Origin: JBEAOO01 sp041164825
GTDB taxonomy: Bacteria > Pseudomonadota > Gammaproteobacteria > Burkholderiales > Burkholderiaceae_C
NCBI GenBank assembly: GCA_041164825.1
Contig: JBEAOO010000108.1
Location: 1 to 8,473 of the forward strand
Length of the DNA stretch: 8,473 bases
Direction: 5' to 3'
Shown here: positions 5,479 to 8,473 of the stretch, one piece after another
Layout: each line of letters starts with the position of its first letter
Position numbering within the stretch: position 1 is the first letter of the stretch
Position numbers and translations under genes: made by a program
The notes under the pieces: generated by a model
What the model was told of the DNA's origin: nothing
Databases searched by the model: none
What the model saw: only the letters and a program-made list of their open reading frames with translations

Positions 5479-6273
5479 TCAACGCCCACCCGTCACGTCC
5501 AACACCGCCCCGGTGGTGTAGCCGGCTTCTGCGCTCAGCAGCCACACGATGGCCGGTGCCACCTCGCGGGCCAGGCCCAGGCGGCCCATGGAAATGAGGC
5601 TCGCGGCGGTGGCGGCCACGCGCTCGCTGTGGCCGCCGGAGGCGTGGATTTCGGTGTCGATGATGCCGGGGCGCACGGCGTTCACGCGCACGCCGTCGGC
5701 CGCCACTTCGCGCGCCAGGCCGGTGGTGAGGTGGTCGATGGCGGCTTTGCTCATCGAGTAGTCGAGGTACACACCCGGCGAGCCGATGCGCGCCGCGCCC
5801 GACGACACATTGACGATCACGCCGCCCGCGCCGCCGTGGCGGGTGCCGAGGCGGCGGATGGCTTCGCGCGCGCACAGCATGGGCCCGGTGAGGTTGGTGG
5901 CCCACATGCGGGTGAGGCGCGCGGCGCTCATGTCTTCCACCCGAGCGGCCACGTCCAGCACGCCCGCGTTGTTGACCAAGGCGCCCAGCGGCGCCAGCGC
6001 GCCATGGGCCACGGCCTCGTCGAGCAGCGCAAACATGGCCACCACGCTGGCCTCGTCGCCCACATCAGCCTGCAGCGTCACGGCCCGCTGCCCCAGCCCG
6101 CGCACGCCGGCCGCCACCGCTTCGGCCGCCGCCCGGTCGTGCCGGTAGTTCACCGCCACATCCCACCCGCGCTCTGCCGCGAGCAAGGCCGTGGCCGCGC
6201 CAATGCCGCGGCTGGCGCCGGTGATGAGGACGGTGCGGGTGGTGGGTGCCGTGGTTGGGGTGTCGGAGGGCAT
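5479..6273 (-). CDS. SDR family NAD(P)-dependent oxidoreductase
   Basis: A 264-residue classical short-chain dehydrogenase/reductase, of usual length. Visible motifs are TGASRGIG (18-25, cofactor binding), NYR at 42-44 (the Arg favours NADPH), ADV at 69-71, NNAG (101-104), Asn127, Ser158, and the catalytic YSMSK with Tyr172 and Lys176. RPGIIDTEIH follows, and the C-terminus GYTTGAVLDVTGGR is typical. It should reduce or oxidise a carbonyl/alcohol; the substrate is unknown, though similar proteins are often annotated FabG-like or glucose-dehydrogenase-like. The frame is open to 6291, but ATG 6273 is preceded by AAGGAG (6280-6285) six bases away, so that start is chosen. It follows glcF by 39 bases and is probably cotranscribed; a role in 2-hydroxyacid or aldehyde metabolism would fit but is unproven. 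Confidence 0.92.
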   Translation of the reverse strand: MPSDTPTTAPTTRTVLITGASRGIGAATALLAAERGWDVAVNYRHDRAAAEAVAAGVRGLGQRAVTLQADVGDEASVVAMFALLDEAVAHGALAPLGALVNNAGVLDVAARVEDMSAARLTRMWATNLTGPMLCAREAIRRLGTRHGGAGGVIVNVSSGAARIGSPGVYLDYSMSKAAIDHLTTGLAREVAADGVRVNAVRPGIIDTEIHASGGHSERVAATAASLISMGRLGLAREVAPAIVWLLSAEAGYTTGAVLDVTGGR

Positions 6274-6279
6274 GTGGGG

Positions 6280-6285
6280 CTCCTT
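6280..6285 (-). promoter_or_regulatory. Ribosome-binding site deciding the SDR start
   Basis: AAGGAG on the - strand lies six bases before ATG 6273. This favours that start over the in-frame ATG at 6291. Confidence 0.75.
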
Positions 6286-6312
6286 GCGCACGGCGCGGTG
6301 TGTGGTCTGGAT

Positions 6313-7572
6313 TCAGCCGCCGGAGGCTGCCGTCAGCGCCTCGTCCAGCACCTCCACCCAATGCCGCACCGGCGTGCGGGTGCCGCTTTGCAGGTGTTGG
6401 ATGCAGCCGATGTTGGCCGAGACGATGGCTTGGGCCTCGATGGGGGCGAGGTGGCTGAGTTTGCGGTCGCGCAGTTGAACGGACAGCTCGGGCTGCAGCA
6501 CCGAGTAGGTGCCGGCGGAGCCGCAGCAGAGGTGGCTTTCGCAGCCGGCCACGTCGATCTGGAAGCCGAGTGTGCGCAGATGGGTTTCCACCCCGCCGCG
6601 CAGCTGCTGGCCGTGTTGCAGCGTGCACGGGGGATGGTAGGCCAGCTTGTGCACCGACGGGGCTTGGCCGCTGCGGGCGAGCTTGGGTTTCAGCGCAGGG
6701 GTGATATCGGGCAGCAGCTCGCTCAGGTCGCGGGTGAGGGCGCTGATGCGGGCGGCTTTGTGTGCGTAGTCGGGGTCGTGGGCCAGGGCGTGGCCGTAGT
6801 CCTTGACGGTGGCGCCGCAGCCGCTGGCGTTCATCACGATGGCTTCCACGCCGTCGATGCTGACCTGTGGCCACCAGGCGTCGATGTTGTTGCGCATGTG
6901 GGCCAGGCCGCCTTCCACATCACCCAAATGGCTGCGGATGGCGCCGCAGCAGCCGGCGTCTTCGGCCACCACGGTCTGGATGCCCGCGGCATCGAGCACG
7001 CGGGCGGTGGCGGAGTTGATGTTGGGCATCATGGCCGGCTGCACGCAGCCCAGCAGCATCAGCACCTTGCGCGGGTGCTCGCGCTGCGGCCAGCGGTGGG
7101 CGCTGGGGCCGGCGCGCGGCGGCACCTTGTCTTGCAGCTTCTGCGGCAGCAGTGGGCGCACCAGCTGGCCCACCTTCATGGCCGGGGCAAACAGCGGCGA
7201 AGTCAGGCCTTCCTTCAGCAACCAGCGCACGGCTTTTTCAGACGTTGGGCGCTCTACCTTTTGCTCCACCACCTGGCGGCCCAGCTCCACCAACTGGCCG
7301 TACTGCACGCCCGAGGGGCAGGTGCTTTCGCAGTTGCGGCAGGTGAGGCAGCGGTCCAGGTGCAGCTGCGTGCTGCGCGTCACCTCGCCGCCCTCGAACA
7401 TCTGCTTCATCAGGTAGATGCGGCCGCGCGGGCCATCGAGCTCGTCGCCCAGCAGCTGGTACGTGGGGCAGGTGGCAGTGCAAAAGCCGCAGTGCACGCA
7501 CTTGCGCAAGATGGCTTCGGCGGCTTCGCCCGCACGCGTGCCATGGAACTCGGGGGCCAGGTGGGTCTGCAT
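6313..7572 (-). CDS. glcF: Glycolate oxidase iron-sulfur subunit GlcF
   Basis: This 419-residue protein is the electron-transfer subunit of the GlcDEF glycolate oxidase, which converts glycolate to glyoxylate and passes electrons to the respiratory chain at the inner membrane. The N-terminal domain holds two 4Fe-4S motifs: CVHCGFCTATCP (25-36) and CLTCRNCESTCP (75-86). Between them is the GlcF-typical YQLLGDELDGPRGRIYLMKQ. Two cysteine-rich CCG domains follow: GCVQPAMMPNINSATARVL with DAGCCGA, and YHPPCTLQHGQQLRG with CESHLCCGSAGTYS. All expected cysteines are present, and the length is close to that of the E. coli protein. ATG 7572 matches the family start, but the leader is pyrimidine-rich with no Shine-Dalgarno. 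It lies 42 bases after lrgB and 39 before the SDR gene. glcD and glcE are not in the window; they may lie beyond the right edge. Confidence 0.95.
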   Translation of the reverse strand: MQTHLAPEFHGTRAGEAAEAILRKCVHCGFCTATCPTYQLLGDELDGPRGRIYLMKQMFEGGEVTRSTQLHLDRCLTCRNCESTCPSGVQYGQLVELGRQVVEQKVERPTSEKAVRWLLKEGLTSPLFAPAMKVGQLVRPLLPQKLQDKVPPRAGPSAHRWPQREHPRKVLMLLGCVQPAMMPNINSATARVLDAAGIQTVVAEDAGCCGAIRSHLGDVEGGLAHMRNNIDAWWPQVSIDGVEAIVMNASGCGATVKDYGHALAHDPDYAHKAARISALTRDLSELLPDITPALKPKLARSGQAPSVHKLAYHPPCTLQHGQQLRGGVETHLRTLGFQIDVAGCESHLCCGSAGTYSVLQPELSVQLRDRKLSHLAPIEAQAIVSANIGCIQHLQSGTRTPVRHWVEVLDEALTAASGG

Positions 7573-7614
7573 GGTGGGTGAGCGTCGGGAGAAGAAGAGG
7601 GTTCGAAAAGAAGA

Positions 7615-8334
7615 TCAGAACAAGCGCGCGATCAGCGGCGTGAGCAGCGAAGCCAGCAGCACCTGCAGGCCCAGCGCCAGGCCGGCATAGGCGCCTGCAT
7701 CGGGGTGCTCTTGCAGCGCGCGTGCGGCGCCAATGCCGTGTGAGGCGGTGCCGAGCGCAAAGCCGTGCACGGTCGGGTCGCCAATGCCCAGCAGCGTGAA
7801 GATGGTGCGACCACTGAGCGCGCCGCACACACCGGTGATCAGCGTGAACATGGCCGCCAGCGCGGGGATGCCGCCCAGCTGCTCGGCAATGCCCATGGCC
7901 ACCGGCGCGGTGACGGACTTGGGCGCCAGGGAGCGCAGCAAATCATCGGGCAGCCCGAAGGCCCAGCCCAATGCCACCGCGCTGCCGCCAGACACCAGCC
8001 CGCCCACCAGGCCCGCAGCCAGCAAGGCACCCGCGCGGGCGCGCAGCTCGTGCCGGCGCAGCCACAGCGGCCAGCCCAGCGCCACCACGGCGGGGCCGAG
8101 CAAGAAGTGGATGAACTGCGCACCCGAAAAATACGTGGGGTAGGGCACACCGCTGAGGGTGAGCAGCGTGGCCAGCATCACCACGCTCCACAGCACCGGG
8201 TTGGCCCACGCAGGGTGGCCCAAGCGCTGCGACGTGGCCTGCGCCAGCAGGTAAATCACCAGCGTGGCCGTGAGGCCGAACAGCGGCGTGGCCGAGAGGT
8301 AGACCCAGAGCTGGACGAAGCTGGTGCTGGTCAT
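7615..8334 (-). CDS. lrgB: LrgB family membrane protein
   Basis: A 239-residue polytopic inner-membrane protein with the LrgB/YohK signature: LAPKSVTAPVAMGIAEQLGG in the middle, then LSGRTIFTLLGIGDP, and GTASHGIGAARAL near the C-terminus. Length is normal. LrgB works with LrgA. The pair was first described as antiholin-like, but several members are now known as small-organic-acid transporters (pyruvate in Bacillus and Streptococcus; glycolate/glycerate for the plant fusion PLGG1). The start ATG (8332-8334) overlaps the lrgA TGA in an ATGA arrangement, which indicates translational coupling. glcF follows after 42 bases. From this context I infer transport of glycolate or a related 2-hydroxyacid; a general LrgB role cannot be ruled out. 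Confidence 0.92.
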   Translation of the reverse strand: MTSTSFVQLWVYLSATPLFGLTATLVIYLLAQATSQRLGHPAWANPVLWSVVMLATLLTLSGVPYPTYFSGAQFIHFLLGPAVVALGWPLWLRRHELRARAGALLAAGLVGGLVSGGSAVALGWAFGLPDDLLRSLAPKSVTAPVAMGIAEQLGGIPALAAMFTLITGVCGALSGRTIFTLLGIGDPTVHGFALGTASHGIGAARALQEHPDAGAYAGLALGLQVLLASLLTPLIARLF

Positions 8335-8473
8335 GGCTGGGCCTGCTTTGCCGCATCAGTGGCCGCACGCGGCAGCAACGCGCGCAACACCAGCGCCGTG
8401 GCCGCCAGCCCCAGCCAGGTCGACAGCACCACCACGCCCACCAGCACCACGCCGTGCGAGGCGATGAGCCCGA
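8331..8473 (-). CDS. lrgA: CidA/LrgA family protein, C-terminal end (partial)
   Basis: Only the last 47 codons are in the window; the gene continues past the right edge. The visible part reads GLIASHGVVLVGVVVLSTWL, then a hydrophobic helix of the type that ends CidA/LrgA proteins, and a polar tail ending AKQAQP before TGA at 8331-8333. On its own the fragment would be hard to name, but its four-base overlap with lrgB makes LrgA very likely. It would be the partner subunit of the LrgAB transporter. Confidence 0.75.
   Translation of the reverse strand, partial: GLIASHGVVLVGVVVLSTWLGLAATALVLRALLPRAATDAAKQAQP

Noticed and set aside
5629..7581. Very long + strand open frame (650 codons) antisense to the SDR gene and glcF
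   Set aside because: Its translation is His/Ala/Gly-rich low complexity, the expected result of reading a high-G+C gene backwards. The opposite strand has clear family motifs.
7573..7614. Pyrimidine-rich stretch between lrgB and glcF considered as an intrinsic terminator
   Set aside because: There is no stem-loop before it, and the tight spacing favours continued transcription into glcF.

Overview
The window is G+C-rich and densely coded. Base composition and gene content (glcF next to lrgAB, BrnTA, a HigBA-like pair, a DMT exporter) suggest a betaproteobacterium, probably Burkholderiales and perhaps Comamonadaceae. That assignment is an inference from protein style, not a database match. 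I found no rRNA, tRNA, CRISPR array, insertion sequence or phage gene.

Left part (1-1300, + strand): the C-terminal part of an unrecognised helical protein enters from the left edge. It is followed by a type II toxin-antitoxin pair, brnT and brnA, whose genes overlap by 23 bases. brnT appears to use a TTG start that sits inside a small palindrome.

Middle left (1296-3424, - strand): four poorly characterised genes. In transcription order they are a DUF3592-like membrane protein, a small zinc-ribbon protein, a two-helix membrane protein with a soluble C-terminal domain, and a secreted protein broken by a one-base frameshift. Local G+C falls to about 50% at 2821-2940, against nearly 80% in parts of glcF, so this block may be acquired or slowly ameliorating DNA.

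Centre (3425-4830): a 310-base divergent intergenic region with a perfect 7-bp inverted repeat, then an EamA/DMT-type exporter on the + strand. That gene converges with the genes on its right.

Right part (4831-8473, - strand): reading leftwards from the right edge, the order is lrgA (partial), lrgB, glcF, an SDR oxidoreductase, a RelE/ParE-type toxin and a HigA-like antitoxin. lrgA and lrgB overlap by four bases, and the gaps before glcF and the SDR are about 40 bases, so lrgA-lrgB-glcF-SDR looks like one transcription unit. GlcF is the iron-sulfur subunit of glycolate oxidase. The plant chloroplast glycolate/glycerate transporter PLGG1 is an LrgA-LrgB-type protein, so this pair may import glycolate for the oxidase. 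The toxin-antitoxin pair after the SDR has its own promoter, with a 7-bp inverted repeat between and over the -35 and -10 boxes, and its transcript is predicted to start at or beside the toxin start codon.

The most interesting points are the lrgAB-glcF linkage, the compact self-regulated promoter of the second toxin-antitoxin pair, and the frameshifted secreted protein. I see no clear evidence for a wholly new defence or mobile system.
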